64,000 bases of DNA from NCBI RefSeq assembly GCF_003971255.1, contig NZ_CP034660.1, positions 1,922,001-1,986,000 on the forward strand, written 5' to 3'. This DNA is from Colwellia sp. Arc7-635 (lineage in GTDB: Bacteria; Pseudomonadota; Gammaproteobacteria; Enterobacterales; Alteromonadaceae). Below the pieces are notes generated by a model. It saw only the letters and a program-made list of their open reading frames with translations, ran no database searches and had not been told where the DNA came from. Numbering within the stretch: position 1 is the stretch's first letter; each line of letters starts with the position of its first letter. Shown one piece after another: positions 10,653 to 21,302 of the stretch. The position numbers and the translations under genes are program-made.

Positions 10653-10705
10653 ACTCAAGCTTGGTTAAAAAATGATTAAGGTCATTTAGTTGTTAGACTT
10701 TAGTC

Positions 10706-10734
10706 AAAAAAAGGAGCTTTTTAGCTCCTTTTTT
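10706..10734 (+). terminator. Rho-independent terminator of htpG
   Basis: A7 GGAGCT, short T-loop, AGCTCC T7. The stem is GC-centred with flanking A and T runs, so it could act in both directions. It lies about 55 bases after the htpG stop. Confidence 0.9.
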
Positions 10735-10834
10735 GTTTTTTTGCACGGCTTGCTACTTGTTTGAAACCCTTTGAAAATGTATAGTGTTTTCTTTTACGCA
10801 AAACCAATTCATTAATTAAATAGGGTTATACTAA

Positions 10835-11479
<645 letters not shown>

Positions 11480-11487
11480 GTTATATA

Positions 11488-11545
11488 TTTTCCTTCAAGC
11501 ATAAAAAAGCTCGCATTTGCGAGCTTTTTTATGCTTGAAGGAAAA
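11488..11545. terminator. adk: Extended perfect hairpin / terminator after adk
   Basis: Two 27-base arms are exact reverse complements with a 4-base loop (ATTT at 11515-11518). The inner part, GCTCGC-loop-GCGAGC followed by TTTTTT, is a standard intrinsic terminator. The outer arms extend it by 21 bp beyond the inner 6-bp GC stem, far more than termination needs. Confidence 0.9.
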
Positions 11546-11624
11546 TCGCCTTGTAATGATGACATGGCTAATGCGAACACCAAAGTTGCAGTTAAGCTAG
11601 TGGCTATAGCGTCGCTTATGACTA

Positions 11625-11834
11625 ATACCAATTGAAATAAGCAATCGATCTTTTTAAGGCGGTTTAAATCGTCAATAACGGCGTTGCTTTTAATCACACA
11701 CGCCCGCTATTACTCGGCAATATGCTCCTGCACTGCGCTAATGACTTACATCCATGTAAGAATCAATCAAGCGCCTTATTCTTGAACAATTTATCCGCGC
11801 TTAAAATTGATCAATAACTTATTACATTTGGTAT
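11625..11834. repeat. MITE-like inverted-repeat element, family A, long copy
   Basis: 210 bases bounded by imperfect inverted ends: ATACCAATTGAAATAA at the left, and TTATTACATTTGGTAT at the right (reverse complement ATACCAAATGTAATAA). The same sequence recurs at 40936-41095. The internal parts align over most of their length (GGCGTTGCTT, TATTACTC, AATCAAGCGCCTT, ATTGATC), but this copy has about 50 extra bases in the middle. There is no coding capacity. Transposase-less elements moved in trans look like this. Confidence 0.85.
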
Positions 11835-12042
11835 AAAGGGATGATTTTTAGGTTTAGTGATGACTCTTAATAAAGCAGCCTTAATGATTTATCAACGTGA
11901 GAATAATGAGTTAATGACTTATTTGCAGCGGTATTTTACTTAAATGGCGCTATTATTCGACTGTGTTAATCGGTATTATTTTCATTAATAAACACTTAAA
12001 GCAAAAATAACAAGAATAACAAAATTTATAATAGGGAAAGAG

Positions 12043-12438
12043 ATGTCAACATTATTACTAACCGGGTTTTATGTCAGTTTACTGGCTGTTTTGTATATTG
12101 GTTTATCAATCAATATTATTCGCCTAAGAAGACGATTTAAAATAGGTATTGGATCGGGTGAGAATGAATTACTTGCGAAGGCTATCCGAGTACATGGTAA
12201 TTTTTCAGAATACGTACCTTTGGCGGTGATCTTACTCGCGTGTTACGAAATTAATGGTGCGTCAGCTATCATGGTGCATGCTGTCGGTAGCATATTGGTA
12301 CTCGGTCGTGTTTTACATTCGATTGGTCTTAATAAAACGGTGGGTGTTTCACAACAAAGAGTTTTTGGTATGCTATCAACCTTTTTAGTGATTCTAGTTT
12401 TATCGATAGAAAATATTCGCTTTTTTATATTCAACTAA
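12043..12438 (+). CDS. MAPEG family membrane protein (YecN-like)
   Basis: 131-residue integral membrane protein of the MAPEG superfamily (membrane-associated proteins in eicosanoid and glutathione metabolism). Features are about four hydrophobic helices and the family signature around ENELLAKAIRVHGNFSEYVPLAVILLA, followed by GRVLHSIGL. Bacterial members may have glutathione-dependent transferase or peroxidase activity, but none is proven for this branch. GGGAAAGAG precedes the ATG. It is a single gene ending at a strong terminator. Confidence 0.85.
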   Translation: MSTLLLTGFYVSLLAVLYIGLSINIIRLRRRFKIGIGSGENELLAKAIRVHGNFSEYVPLAVILLACYEINGASAIMVHAVGSILVLGRVLHSIGLNKTVGVSQQRVFGMLSTFLVILVLSIENIRFFIFN

Positions 12439-12450
12439 GTATTAATTTTG

Positions 12451-12487
12451 AACGCTAACATTCTCTATGAAAATGTTAGCGTTTTTT
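12451..12487 (+). terminator. Rho-independent terminator of the MAPEG gene
   Basis: AACGCTAACATT, 9-base loop, AATGTTAGCGTT then a T-run. It lies directly after the stop codon. The converging acetyltransferase gene may also use the stem. Confidence 0.9.
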
Positions 12488-12566
12488 ATTGAGAAAATTT
12501 TAATCTTTGAACTTTATCTTTGTGCCTTAAACAGACCTACTAACGATTAAATCATCAGCAAAGCCA

Positions 12567-13067
12567 TCAATACTTCTGCACAACGCTATTGTTCAATCGA
12601 GATGATTGAGTTTGTAGCATGCTGATATGTGGAATGCCATCTTCTAGATACATCTCGCTGACGCGTTGAAAGTTATGCTGGTTGTAGAATTTTTCTAGAT
12701 GTTCTTGCGCTGATATTTTTATCACATCATTTGGAAAAAACGTTACGCATTCAGTTAATGCGATTTTTATTAACCTATGGCCAAGCCCTGTGCCTCTTGC
12801 ACTCTGTGCAACGACTACACGGCCGATACTGATATTATCGGTATAAGTTAAGCCTTTAGGTAAAATGCGTAAATAAGCGGTCATTATGCCATCTTGATAA
12901 CAAAATAAGTGCAATGTTTGTGGATGGCGGTCATGATCATCTAAATCGGGATAAAAGCAGGTTTGCTCAACGACAAAAATATCGATTCGCAACTTGAGTA
13001 AATCATAGAGTTCATCAGTGTTGAGTTGTGAAAATGTTTTGGTGTTCCAAATAATTGTTGTTGGCAT
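12567..13067 (-). CDS. elaA: ElaA-type GNAT N-acetyltransferase
   Basis: 166-residue acetyl-CoA-dependent acyltransferase of the ElaA subfamily. The N-terminal LYDLLKLRIDIFVVEQTCFYPDLDDHD is the ElaA hallmark (LR...FVVEQ..C.Y...D..D). The acetyl-CoA loop appears as VAQSARGTGLGHRLI (about 86-100). The acceptor is unknown. It lies 63 bases downstream of the GAF-GGDEF-EAL gene on the same strand and could be cotranscribed, with no obvious functional link. Confidence 0.88.
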   Translation of the reverse strand: MPTTIIWNTKTFSQLNTDELYDLLKLRIDIFVVEQTCFYPDLDDHDRHPQTLHLFCYQDGIMTAYLRILPKGLTYTDNISIGRVVVAQSARGTGLGHRLIKIALTECVTFFPNDVIKISAQEHLEKFYNQHNFQRVSEMYLEDGIPHISMLQTQSSRLNNSVVQKY

Positions 13068-13130
13068 AAGCTTCTTAAATATAATTTCAAAATGTATTTT
13101 ACTAAATATGGTTTATTAGCGCAGGTGCTC

Positions 13131-15437
13131 TCAAGCACTTTGGTTAATAAGTAGTGCCTCAAAGTCACCTTTTGATAAAGGTCTTGCTAGTAAATATCCT
13201 TGCCCTAAAAGACAACCGGCTTGTATCAGCAACTGTTTTTGTTGCTCTGTTTCTATTCCTTCGGCAATAACGGCAATGTTAAGCTTTTTTGCCATGACAA
13301 TGATAGCTTCACAGAGCGCGGCATCTTTGTTGTTAGTCGACATATTTTGAACGAAACTTTTATCGATTTTTAAGTAATCTATAGTGAAGTTCCTCAAGTA
13401 AGCAAAGGAGCAGTAACCCGTACCAAAATCATCAATTGCGACCGCTATGCCTTGTTGACGAATCTTATCCAGTGCATCAGCTACTTCTTCTTGGTTTTCC
13501 ATCAACAAATTTTCTGTGATCTCAATAGAAATAGCCTGAGGTGCTATGCCTTGTGCTATCAGTGATTCAGCCCAAGCGCTAATCTGCCGGCCTTTATTAC
13601 GATATTGTACCGGTGAGGTATTGATACTGATCATCAAATCATGGCAACAACGTTCCCTCAATTGCTTAACTTGTTGCGATATTTCATTAAACACCCATTC
13701 ACTGATTTCTAGGATCAGCCCTGTTTCTTCAGCAACAGGAATAAAATCAAGCGGTGAAATCATGCCTTTTTCAGGGTGTTGCCAACGAATAAGTGCCTCA
13801 GCTTTAGAAATTGTGTTATCAGCTAAGTTAACAATGGGTTGGTAAACCATATGAAACTGTTGCTCTTTAATCGCAACGCGCAAATCTTGAATGATTTCCA
13901 TGCGCTTAATAAACTCTGTTCGCATATTTTCGGTAAAATAATGAATGCTATTACGACCTCGTGCTTTAGCCCTATACATCGCTTGATCTGCATTTCTTAA
14001 TAAAGATGCGATATTAAGTCCGTCATCGGGATAAATTGCGATACCAATACTTGCTGTACAATAAATGCTTTTTTCTTCAATGACATAGGGTGTGGCCAGA
14101 GTATTTAGTAATTTCTGCCCTATATTGTCGATGTCATCAGGTAGGGTTGTACCGACAAGAACGATGATAAATTCATCACCGCCTAAACGGGCAACAATGT
14201 CGTTTTTTCTGATGCATTGTTTAATACGTTTTGCAGCTTCAATTAATAGATTATCACCAGCGCCATGTCCTAGAGAATCATTAACATCTTTAAAGTTATC
14301 AAGATCTAGCATAGCAATAGCCAGTGGCTTTTTATCACGTTGGGCATTATCAATTGCGGTTGTTAGGTGTTCATGTAATAGATTACGGTTAGGTAAATCG
14401 GTTAGGTTGTCATAATTCGCTTGCCGCCAAATAATGTTATCTGCTTTTTCGCGCTCTATAGCGATGCGAGCAAGATGGGCAAATTGTTCAATAAGTAAAA
14501 AGTCATGCGCTTTTGGTGTTGATACTTTGCGATGGTAAATAGCGAAAGTGCCAAGAACGCTACCTTGATTATCAATAATAGGTTCGGACCAGCAAGAGGC
14601 TAGATTCGCTCGTTTTGTTAATTCAGTAAAAGGCGCCCAATCAGGATGTGTGGCGACATTACTCACTATGGCTCTTTTTCCTGTAAAAGCGGCTGTTCCG
14701 CATGAACCAATGCCAAGGCCAATAGCTATACCATCGATCGCCTCATTGTAAAAATTAGGTAGGCTAGGAGCTGCACCTAAGGTTAAGTGTTTACCACTTT
14801 TATCAAGTAGTAATATGCTACACATAGCTTCAGGAAATTCATTCTCAATGCTTTTTATCACAGCAGGTAACACTTCAGACAACTTACTTGAACTGGCGAT
14901 CAATTCAAGAATATTATTACGTAGTTGATTTATCTTATCTTTTTCATAAAGTTGCCGATTTTTGTTTTGCATAAACATCGAAAATATTAAGGCAAATATA
15001 TTTGTAACAATAAATGATGCAACGAGTCGTGGCAGGATAAAACTGTCAAATTGTTCATAGGTAAGATAACAAGCAATGGTAATTAATAAGCCATTAAGTA
15101 AGCTAGCGATGATTGTTGGTAGTAAATAAAAACCCGCTATTATGATAGGGAAAAGCCAATAAATTAATCCGGGCCCTTTTATGTATATAGCGATTAAAAT
15201 AGTAACTTGGGAAAGTATCGCAAATATACCACTAAAAAGTTTAACTTTGCTGGTGAACCAAACACCGAGAAAAATGGAAAAAATGCCACCCGTTGCAACA
15301 AGGTCAACAATAATTTGAGTTTTATCTTGCGTTAATATACTCATGATAAGGAAAGGAAATAATATTAACGTTGCCGCAGCAGATACGGCTAATAGAATTT
15401 TATCTTCTATCGTGCGGTGTTTCATTTTAACCGTCAT
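13131..15437 (-). CDS. Membrane GAF-GGDEF-EAL cyclic-di-GMP protein
   Basis: Bifunctional-type regulator of cyclic di-GMP. The order is about six transmembrane helices (residues ~12-155), a GAF domain (~170-330, with GIGSCGTAAFTGKRAIVSNV), a GGDEF domain (~340-500) with an intact RLGGDEF active site and an intact inhibitory I-site (RKND five residues before it), and an EAL domain (~515-760) with EALIRW, DDFGTGYCSF and DYLKIDKSF. Both catalytic halves therefore look active. The GGDEF part may instead serve as a GTP-sensing regulator of the EAL phosphodiesterase, as in several proteins of this layout. The start at 15437 is the longest one; an ATG four codons later is possible. Confidence 0.93.
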   Translation of the reverse strand: MTVKMKHRTIEDKILLAVSAAATLILFPFLIMSILTQDKTQIIVDLVATGGIFSIFLGVWFTSKVKLFSGIFAILSQVTILIAIYIKGPGLIYWLFPIIIAGFYLLPTIIASLLNGLLITIACYLTYEQFDSFILPRLVASFIVTNIFALIFSMFMQNKNRQLYEKDKINQLRNNILELIASSSKLSEVLPAVIKSIENEFPEAMCSILLLDKSGKHLTLGAAPSLPNFYNEAIDGIAIGLGIGSCGTAAFTGKRAIVSNVATHPDWAPFTELTKRANLASCWSEPIIDNQGSVLGTFAIYHRKVSTPKAHDFLLIEQFAHLARIAIEREKADNIIWRQANYDNLTDLPNRNLLHEHLTTAIDNAQRDKKPLAIAMLDLDNFKDVNDSLGHGAGDNLLIEAAKRIKQCIRKNDIVARLGGDEFIIVLVGTTLPDDIDNIGQKLLNTLATPYVIEEKSIYCTASIGIAIYPDDGLNIASLLRNADQAMYRAKARGRNSIHYFTENMRTEFIKRMEIIQDLRVAIKEQQFHMVYQPIVNLADNTISKAEALIRWQHPEKGMISPLDFIPVAEETGLILEISEWVFNEISQQVKQLRERCCHDLMISINTSPVQYRNKGRQISAWAESLIAQGIAPQAISIEITENLLMENQEEVADALDKIRQQGIAVAIDDFGTGYCSFAYLRNFTIDYLKIDKSFVQNMSTNNKDAALCEAIIVMAKKLNIAVIAEGIETEQQKQLLIQAGCLLGQGYLLARPLSKGDFEALLINQSA

Positions 15438-15773
15438 ACTGGACTAACTTCCCATTCGTAAGTGCTGTTATCTTGAAGCATACCTGAGCTATTAGCTTAT
15501 TATCCAAGATAGCATAACAAAAATGAAAATAAACTCAGGTATATAGAAATATTACCTAAGTAAATCACCTAAGTAGATTACAGTATAGACAGTAAATAAA
15601 GATTTAGATTAAATAACCTGAGTTACATTTAGGCTGAACTTATAAGAGATTTAACTTCTCTTCCTATGTATTTAGCGTTCGTTGCTTAACTTTAATAAAT
15701 GATGAGTTATCGAGCATAAACCATTACTAAGCAGCCATTAGATTAACCAACTAAAGTTATCAGCGAGTATTAA
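15438..15773. other. Intergenic stretch upstream of the GAF-GGDEF-EAL gene
   Basis: About 336 bases between the start of the GAF-GGDEF-EAL gene and the end of a small gene. It contains a short direct repeat (ACCTAAGTA-A/G-AT twice near 15553-15580). No gene or RNA is recognised. Confidence 0.5.
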
Positions 15774-16082
15774 CTAAGAAGGCTGATTAGTGTTTAAGTT
15801 TTTTAAATAACCGTTTAATTTTTTTTGCGTTAGATATTGACAAATTTCTTGCTGATATTCAAGAATGTCGAGCTCAGGAAATTCAATGTAGAAGGTGTTT
15901 TTAAGAGAGTCTGAATCCAGAAAAAACAAATATGCCAGCGGTAAATATTTCGGATTAAAGTTTTTTTGGTAAACCGTCGCTCTGACTTGTGAGGCACTAT
16001 AATAGGACTTTGAACCATATCGTTTGGCAAGAGTAGGTAATAATTTAGTGTCGTATTTTTTGATCGAGTAATATTTAAACAT
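15774..16082 (-). CDS. Small conserved hypothetical protein (DUF6559-like)
   Basis: 102 residues of unproven function. The N-terminus, MFKYYSIKKYDTKLLPTLAKRYGSKSYYSASQVRATV, is lysine- and tyrosine-rich. It resembles a small family in Vibrio and Shewanella that I recall as DUF6559, though the name is from memory. The middle (KYLPLAYLFFLDSDSL) is hydrophobic but too short for a clear membrane helix. There is no signal peptide. It stands alone between two larger units. Confidence 0.5.
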   Translation of the reverse strand: MFKYYSIKKYDTKLLPTLAKRYGSKSYYSASQVRATVYQKNFNPKYLPLAYLFFLDSDSLKNTFYIEFPELDILEYQQEICQYLTQKKLNGYLKNLNTNQPS

Positions 16083-16358
16083 GAGCTAATCCTTAGCTTA
16101 CTTTTTATCCTTAATTATGGCTGTAGTATAATGCTTGACGTTTTTAATCGTCAAGTGATAAAACGCTGAAAGCCTTGTTGTATCTGGCTTTTGTGGAACT
16201 CGATGCACAGTTTTAACCTTGGGTTTACTGAGATGTAAAAACAATAGGCTTGTTAATCAATGAGTAAAATAAAAGCTAACCTAACACGAACTTAGATAAA
16301 AAATTCGCGTTAGAGTTAGTGAATGTAGCATTGAAAATAGAGGAACTATGAGATCAGT

Positions 16359-16982
16359 TTACTTTTTTTCGTGTCTAGATTGTAATACCGCCATTACTTC
16401 ACTCAACGCTATATCTTGGTCTTGTAGCAAAACTAAAGTGTGATAAAACAAGTCAGCACATTCGCCAAGTAAATCTTCTTTGGTTTCAGCGACGGCTGCG
16501 AGTGCAACTTCAACACCTTCCTCACCCACTTTTTGTGCAATTTTAGTGGTGCCGCGCGAAAATAAGTGTGCGGTGTAGCTGTCTTCTGGCGCATCGTTTT
16601 TACGACTTGCGATCACTTGCTCAAGTTCGCTAAGGAAGTTTTGTTGGCTAATCTCCTGCTCGGGAAAGCAAGACTCGGTACCTAGGTGGCAAGTTGGCCC
16701 TTGTGGTCGACAGGCAATAAGTAAACTGTCTTGATCGCAATCAGTCACTATTTGGCTGACTTTCAAATAATTACCACTCGTTTCGCCTTTACACCAAAGT
16801 GCTTGCTTAGAACGACTATAAAAGGTCGCTAAACCCGTACTAAGTGTTTGCGCTAAAGCCTCAGTATTCATATAACCTTGCATTAATACTGCACCAGTAT
16901 CTTGGTGCTGAATAATTGCTGGGATCATGCCAGACATTTTATCCCACGCCAATTGGCCGACATTATCTTGTGTTACTAGCAT
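16359..16982 (-). CDS. hisI: Bifunctional phosphoribosyl-AMP cyclohydrolase / phosphoribosyl-ATP pyrophosphatase
   Basis: HisIE, 207 residues, catalysing steps 2 and 3 of histidine synthesis: PR-ATP to PR-AMP, then opening of the purine ring. The HisI domain (~1-115) has the metal-binding motif around [20 protein letters not shown], with its conserved Asp and Cys residues. The HisE domain (~118-205) shows [10 protein letters not shown] and [10 protein letters not shown]. It is the last gene of the his operon and overlaps hisF by 7 bases. Confidence 0.97.
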   Translation of the reverse strand: MLVTQDNVGQLAWDKMSGMIPAIIQHQDTGAVLMQGYMNTEALAQTLSTGLATFYSRSKQALWCKGETSGNYLKVSQIVTDCDQDSLLIACRPQGPTCHLGTESCFPEQEISQQNFLSELEQVIASRKNDAPEDSYTAHLFSRGTTKIAQKVGEEGVEVALAAVAETKEDLLGECADLFYHTLVLLQDQDIALSEVMAVLQSRHEKK

Positions 16983-17764
16983 AATCTGATCTCAACTTTT
17001 TCATTCTTAAGGGTTTGTTTTAGCTCATCCATCGGGATGATACCTTTATGGAAAACACTAGCAGCGAGAGCGCCATCGACATCCGCTTGTTGGAAAACAT
17101 CAACAAAATGTGAAATTTCGCCAGCACCGCCCGAAGCAATTAATGGCACGTTGCATAGTGCTCTTACTTGTTTGAGCTGTGTAATATCATAACCTTGACG
17201 GACACCATCTTGATTCATGCAATTGAGCACAATCTCACCAGCACCAAGTTTTTGTACTTCTTGGATCCAATCTAATGTGCGCCATTTAGTTTTTTGGGTA
17301 CGAGCTTCATCACCGGTGAATTGGTACACTTGATATTCACCTGCACCGTTATTAGCATCTTGATTGAAAAAACTGTCAATACCAACCACAATACATTGTT
17401 GACCAAATACATCGGCTAAGCGTGATATTAAGCTTGGGTCTCTTAGGGCAGGGGAGTTAATCGATATTTTATCTGCACCCATCATAAGAATTTGCTTTGC
17501 ATCCGCTTCGGTTTTGATACCACCAGCAACACAAAACGGAATGTCGATAACCTGTGCAATACGGCTAACCCAGCTTTTGTCGACTACGCGGTCATCTGAG
17601 CTCGCAGTAATATCATAAAAAACTAGCTCATCAGCGCCAGCTTCTGCATATTTTTGTGCAAGTGGCACGATGTCACCAATAATTTCATGGTTACGAAATT
17701 GCACGCCTTTAACAACTTTACCGTCGCGAACATCAAGACAAGGAATTATACGTTTGGCCAACAT
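16976..17764 (-). CDS. hisF: Imidazole glycerol phosphate synthase subunit HisF
   Basis: Cyclase subunit of the HisF-HisH complex. It uses ammonia from HisH to make IGP and AICAR. 262 residues, a beta/alpha barrel. The catalytic Asp lies in [17 protein letters not shown] (N-terminal strand) and a second Asp in VVGIDSF. The phosphate-binding GGAGEISHF is near the end. It overlaps hisA by 19 bases, which suggests translational coupling. Confidence 0.98.
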   Translation of the reverse strand: MLAKRIIPCLDVRDGKVVKGVQFRNHEIIGDIVPLAQKYAEAGADELVFYDITASSDDRVVDKSWVSRIAQVIDIPFCVAGGIKTEADAKQILMMGADKISINSPALRDPSLISRLADVFGQQCIVVGIDSFFNQDANNGAGEYQVYQFTGDEARTQKTKWRTLDWIQEVQKLGAGEIVLNCMNQDGVRQGYDITQLKQVRALCNVPLIASGGAGEISHFVDVFQQADVDGALAASVFHKGIIPMDELKQTLKNEKVEIRLC

Positions 17765-18483
17765 GCGATTGCCTCCTCTAAAGTAAACTTACCTTCAAGT
17801 AATGAACGGCCAAGTATAACGCCATCGACACCGGTTGGGATCAACGCTTTAATATCTTCTAAAGAGCCAATGCCACCAGAAGCTTGCCATTTAATACTGG
17901 GGTATTGCTGACAAAGTTCTTGATACATCCCAACATTGCTACCGGTGAGCGTGCCATCTTTACTGATGTCGGTGCATAAAACATGAATTAATCCGGCCGT
18001 AATGTAATCATCCAATAATGTTTCTAGATTCACGCCACTGTCTTTTATCCAACCGTGAGTCGGCAAGGTTTTGTTACCCATAGCATCAATTTTTACATCT
18101 AATGCGAGTACAATTTTTTCACCGCCAAACTCGGTTATCCATGTTCGCACCAGATCGGGTTCTTTTATCGCTAGTGATCCAATAACAACACGGTCTGCGC
18201 CTAGGCTAAGTAACTGCTGAACGTCTTCTTTACAACGAACACCACCACCGACTTGAATGATCATACTGTCATGTTTAACTAAGGTTTTAAGTAATTTGAG
18301 CTGGCGTTTGTTGCTGTCTTTAGCGCCGTCCAAATCAACAAAGTGCATGACAGTGGCGCCTGCTTTTGCGTACACGTTTTGACGCTCTTTTGCGGTGTAT
18401 TTATAATTCGTTTTTTGTTGGTAATCACCTTGAAACAATCGGACAACTTCGCCGTCGATTAAATCAATTGCTGGGATCATCAT
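17746..18483 (-). CDS. hisA: Phosphoribosylformimino-AICAR ribotide isomerase HisA
   Basis: Converts ProFAR to PRFAR by an Amadori rearrangement. 245-residue beta/alpha barrel related to HisF. It shows the catalytic Asp in [25 protein letters not shown] and ALDVKI, with the second catalytic Asp region at [12 protein letters not shown]. It starts two bases after the hisH stop codon region, with an ATGATG start. Confidence 0.98.
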   Translation of the reverse strand: MMIPAIDLIDGEVVRLFQGDYQQKTNYKYTAKERQNVYAKAGATVMHFVDLDGAKDSNKRQLKLLKTLVKHDSMIIQVGGGVRCKEDVQQLLSLGADRVVIGSLAIKEPDLVRTWITEFGGEKIVLALDVKIDAMGNKTLPTHGWIKDSGVNLETLLDDYITAGLIHVLCTDISKDGTLTGSNVGMYQELCQQYPSIKWQASGGIGSLEDIKALIPTGVDGVILGRSLLEGKFTLEEAIACWPNV

Positions 18484-18486
18484 GGC

Positions 18487-19107
18487 CTACATCTCCAAGA
18501 AATTTTTAATAATTTTACTGCCAAGCGCGCTTGAGCGTTCTGGGTGAAATTGGCAACCGATAAAGTTGTCTTTTGCAATGGCAGCAGAAAATTCACTGCC
18601 ATATTGACAGCGAGCAATCGTATATTCTGAAATAGGAGCCGCAAAACTATGGACAAAATAGAAATAGTCTTCTGCGCTAATACCTTTAAATATCGGGTGA
18701 TCACTCACTTGTGTCAGAGTATTCCAGCCCATATGTGGTAAGCGCAGGCTTTTAGCCTCTAATGGCCTAATGTCCGTGGCGATCAAACCAAGGCACTCAA
18801 CAACTTCATCTTTACCGACGCCTTCAGCTGAAGTAAGAGCCATTAATTGCATGCCTAAACAAAAGCCTAAAACAGGTTGGGTAAGCTGCTGTAAAGTTTC
18901 GACTAAGCCTTTGGCGTTGATATTTTCCATGGCATGGCGAGCACTACCTACACCAGGTAAAATGACTTTATCTGCATTTTTAATCACGGTGATGTCATCA
19001 GTAATAGTGATGGCAAAACCTAAACGCTCGACGGCAAACTTAACCGATGCTAGGTTTGCACAACCGGTATCAACAATAACAAAGTTAGCTTGCTTGTTCT
19101 CGCTCAT
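18487..19107 (-). CDS. hisH: Imidazole glycerol phosphate synthase glutaminase subunit HisH
   Basis: Class I glutamine amidotransferase that feeds ammonia to HisF. The catalytic triad is visible: Cys in GFCLGMQL, His and Glu in QFHPERS. The frame is open upstream to 19143, but the ATG at 19107 (MSENKQANFVIVDTGC) sits one base after the hisB stop and fits the family N-terminus. This gives 206 residues. The longer version would overlap hisB needlessly. Confidence 0.96.
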   Translation of the reverse strand: MSENKQANFVIVDTGCANLASVKFAVERLGFAITITDDITVIKNADKVILPGVGSARHAMENINAKGLVETLQQLTQPVLGFCLGMQLMALTSAEGVGKDEVVECLGLIATDIRPLEAKSLRLPHMGWNTLTQVSDHPIFKGISAEDYFYFVHSFAAPISEYTIARCQYGSEFSAAIAKDNFIGCQFHPERSSALGSKIIKNFLEM

Positions 19108-19108
19108 A

Positions 19109-20179
19109 CTACAAACATCCCTTAGTACTAGGTAAGTCGTCACCTGCCACTGTTATCGCTTGGCGCAGCGCACGACCAAAGACTTTAAATAAACTCTCAA
19201 CTTGGTGATGACAGTTACCCTCAGTGGTAGAAAGGTGCAGGGTGATTGCCATTGAGTCAGCTAACGAGCGGAAAAAATGTGAGACCATTTGTGTCGACAT
19301 TTGCCCAACCATATTGTCGGTAAAGTTAGCGTCAAACTCTAACCAAGGACGACCAGAAAGATCAATCGAACACTCTGCTCGGCATTCATCCATAGGTAAA
19401 ACAAAACCAAAGCGACCGATACCACGTTTATCACCTAAGGCTTTTTTAAGCGCTTGTCCTAAGGCTAAAGCGGTGTCTTCAACACTGTGGTGTTCATCAA
19501 TATGATAGTCACCATCGACATTGACTTGCATACTAAAGCCACCGTGAGCCGCAATTTGCTCAAGCATGTGGTCGAAAAAACCTAAGCCAGTTTTGATCTT
19601 AATATCGCCCACTTTATCTAAGTTAATCGCGACATTGATGTCAGTTTCTTTCGTGGTTCGTGTGACTTTTGCCGTACGCGATTGTGTCAATAACTGCTCG
19701 GCAATATCGTTCCAGTTAAGTGATTTTCTATCGTATTTTAGGCCTTTAATGCCCATATTGGCTGCAAGTTGAATATCGGTTTCACGATCGCCAATAACAA
19801 AAGAGTTAGCAAAATTGACTTTGCCTTGTTGTAAATAATCACTGACTAAACCCAATTTAGGTTTGCGACAACTGCAATTATCGGCTTCAAAATGTGGGCA
19901 AAGCAAGACATCGTCAAAACTAATGCCTTGTGATGCAAATATCGCCATCATTTTATCATGGGGTAAATCGAAATCACTTTGTGGGTAGCTTTTCGTGCCT
20001 AATCCGTCTTGGTTAGATACCATAACTAAACGAAAGCCTTTTTTCTGTAGGGCAATTAATACTGGAATTACGTTAGGTTCAAAGACTAGTTTCTCTAAAC
20101 TATCAACTTGCTTATCGCTAACTGGTTCTTCGATTAAGGTACCGTCACGGTCAATAAATAAAATATTTTCTTGGCTCAT
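19109..20179 (-). CDS. hisB: Bifunctional histidinol-phosphatase / imidazoleglycerol-phosphate dehydratase HisB
   Basis: Steps 6 and 8 of histidine synthesis in one protein of 356 residues, the enterobacterial-type fusion. The N-terminal HAD phosphatase (~1-165) shows [12 protein letters not shown] and a zinc loop with [14 protein letters not shown]. The C-terminal dehydratase (~168-356) shows [29 protein letters not shown] and [10 protein letters not shown] with its manganese-binding histidines. The fused form is typical of gammaproteobacteria. Confidence 0.98.
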   Translation of the reverse strand: MSQENILFIDRDGTLIEEPVSDKQVDSLEKLVFEPNVIPVLIALQKKGFRLVMVSNQDGLGTKSYPQSDFDLPHDKMMAIFASQGISFDDVLLCPHFEADNCSCRKPKLGLVSDYLQQGKVNFANSFVIGDRETDIQLAANMGIKGLKYDRKSLNWNDIAEQLLTQSRTAKVTRTTKETDINVAINLDKVGDIKIKTGLGFFDHMLEQIAAHGGFSMQVNVDGDYHIDEHHSVEDTALALGQALKKALGDKRGIGRFGFVLPMDECRAECSIDLSGRPWLEFDANFTDNMVGQMSTQMVSHFFRSLADSMAITLHLSTTEGNCHHQVESLFKVFGRALRQAITVAGDDLPSTKGCL

Positions 20180-20180
20180 A

Positions 20181-21302
20181 TTAATTCTCTTGTGCCACTG
20201 CTTGGGCTGTTGTAGTGGTAAAGCTATTGATTATAGTTTGCTGTAATAGTGAAAGTTCACGTTCACTGCCAATACTTATACGTAAGCAGTCAGCTAAGTT
20301 TTGCTGCTTAGATTGATCGCGAATCAAAATACCTTGCTCTGCTAAGCTATTAAAAATAAAGTCTTTGATAGCTTTATTTTTACAGCGAAATAAGACGAAA
20401 TTTGCATCGCTGCTAAATACTTGGCTACACCAGCTTTGCTGTTGCAACCATAATGTTAATTGAGCGCGTAAAATTTCAGTTTCTTGTACACGAATACGCA
20501 TTTGTTCAAGGCCAGACTTTGCTAAGGATACGCTAGCAATATCGGCAACTGGCGCTGAAATAGGATAAGGTGCGATTACTTTACTGAGCATAGTAATGAC
20601 ATCTTTATTGGCCAGCGTAAAACCGCAGCGTAAGCCCGCTAAGGCAAAAGCTTTTGATAATGTTCTTAATATCACTAAATGTGGATATTTATCGAGCCAA
20701 GTTGAGACTGACTGCTCTGGGCTGAATTCGATATACGCTTCGTCAACTACCACAATTGCTGAATCAGCAAACATTTCTAGGGTCGTTTTGATCTCTTGCT
20801 GTGACAGTAAATTTCCCGTTGGGTTACCCGGCGAACATAAGAAAACGACTTTTGCTTGTCCTACTTGTGTTTTTAGCCCGTCTATATCTAATGACAATTC
20901 TTTCGTTAGTGGCACGGTAATGGTATCTGCGCCGTGATTTTCAGCACTTATAGCATACATGCCATAAGTGGGAGGACAAATTAAGATACTGTCTTGATAG
21001 GCTCGGCAAAAAGTTCTAATGATCAGCTCTATACCTTCATCAGCGCCACGGGTGGCTAGGATGTTTTCAGGGGCAAGCGCACAATATTGGCTATAAGCAT
21101 TGATCAGACTTTCTGGTTGAAAATCAGGATAGCGGTTAATACTGTCGCTATTAACTTGATAAGTACCAGGTCCTGAAGCTTCATTGGCGTTTAACCAAAT
21201 TTTACCTTGCATTGCACCGCTACTTGCATAAAGCCGACGTGCTGATTGATAAGGCACCATATCGACTAGCTCTTTGCGGGCAAGTTTTTTTGCAATGCTC
21301 AT
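20181..21302 (-). CDS. hisC: Histidinol-phosphate aminotransferase HisC
   Basis: PLP-dependent class I/II aminotransferase transferring an amino group from glutamate to imidazole acetol phosphate. 373 residues. The motifs seen are [34 protein letters not shown], and the Schiff-base lysine in [16 protein letters not shown]. It abuts hisD with no gap and hisB with one base, so it lies firmly within the operon. Confidence 0.98.
   Translation of the reverse strand: MSIAKKLARKELVDMVPYQSARRLYASSGAMQGKIWLNANEASGPGTYQVNSDSINRYPDFQPESLINAYSQYCALAPENILATRGADEGIELIIRTFCRAYQDSILICPPTYGMYAISAENHGADTITVPLTKELSLDIDGLKTQVGQAKVVFLCSPGNPTGNLLSQQEIKTTLEMFADSAIVVVDEAYIEFSPEQSVSTWLDKYPHLVILRTLSKAFALAGLRCGFTLANKDVITMLSKVIAPYPISAPVADIASVSLAKSGLEQMRIRVQETEILRAQLTLWLQQQSWCSQVFSSDANFVLFRCKNKAIKDFIFNSLAEQGILIRDQSKQQNLADCLRISIGSERELSLLQQTIINSFTTTTAQAVAQEN

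Larger units (their letters stand above)
11480..12042. other. Intergenic region after adk
   Basis: About 560 bases holding a perfect 27-bp hairpin (11488-11545) and the longer copy of an inverted-repeat element (11625-11834). A 27-codon frame at 11860-11943 is not convincing as a gene. Confidence 0.6.

Noticed and set aside
11860-11943. 27-codon plus-strand frame (MTLNKAALMIYQRENNELM...)
   Set aside because: No strong ribosome site and no recognisable family. It could be a relic or a real microprotein, but the sequence alone does not support it.
16134-16155. CTTGACG / CGTCAAG inverted repeat near the DUF6559-like gene start
   Set aside because: Too short, with no clear role; it could be an operator but nothing else supports it.
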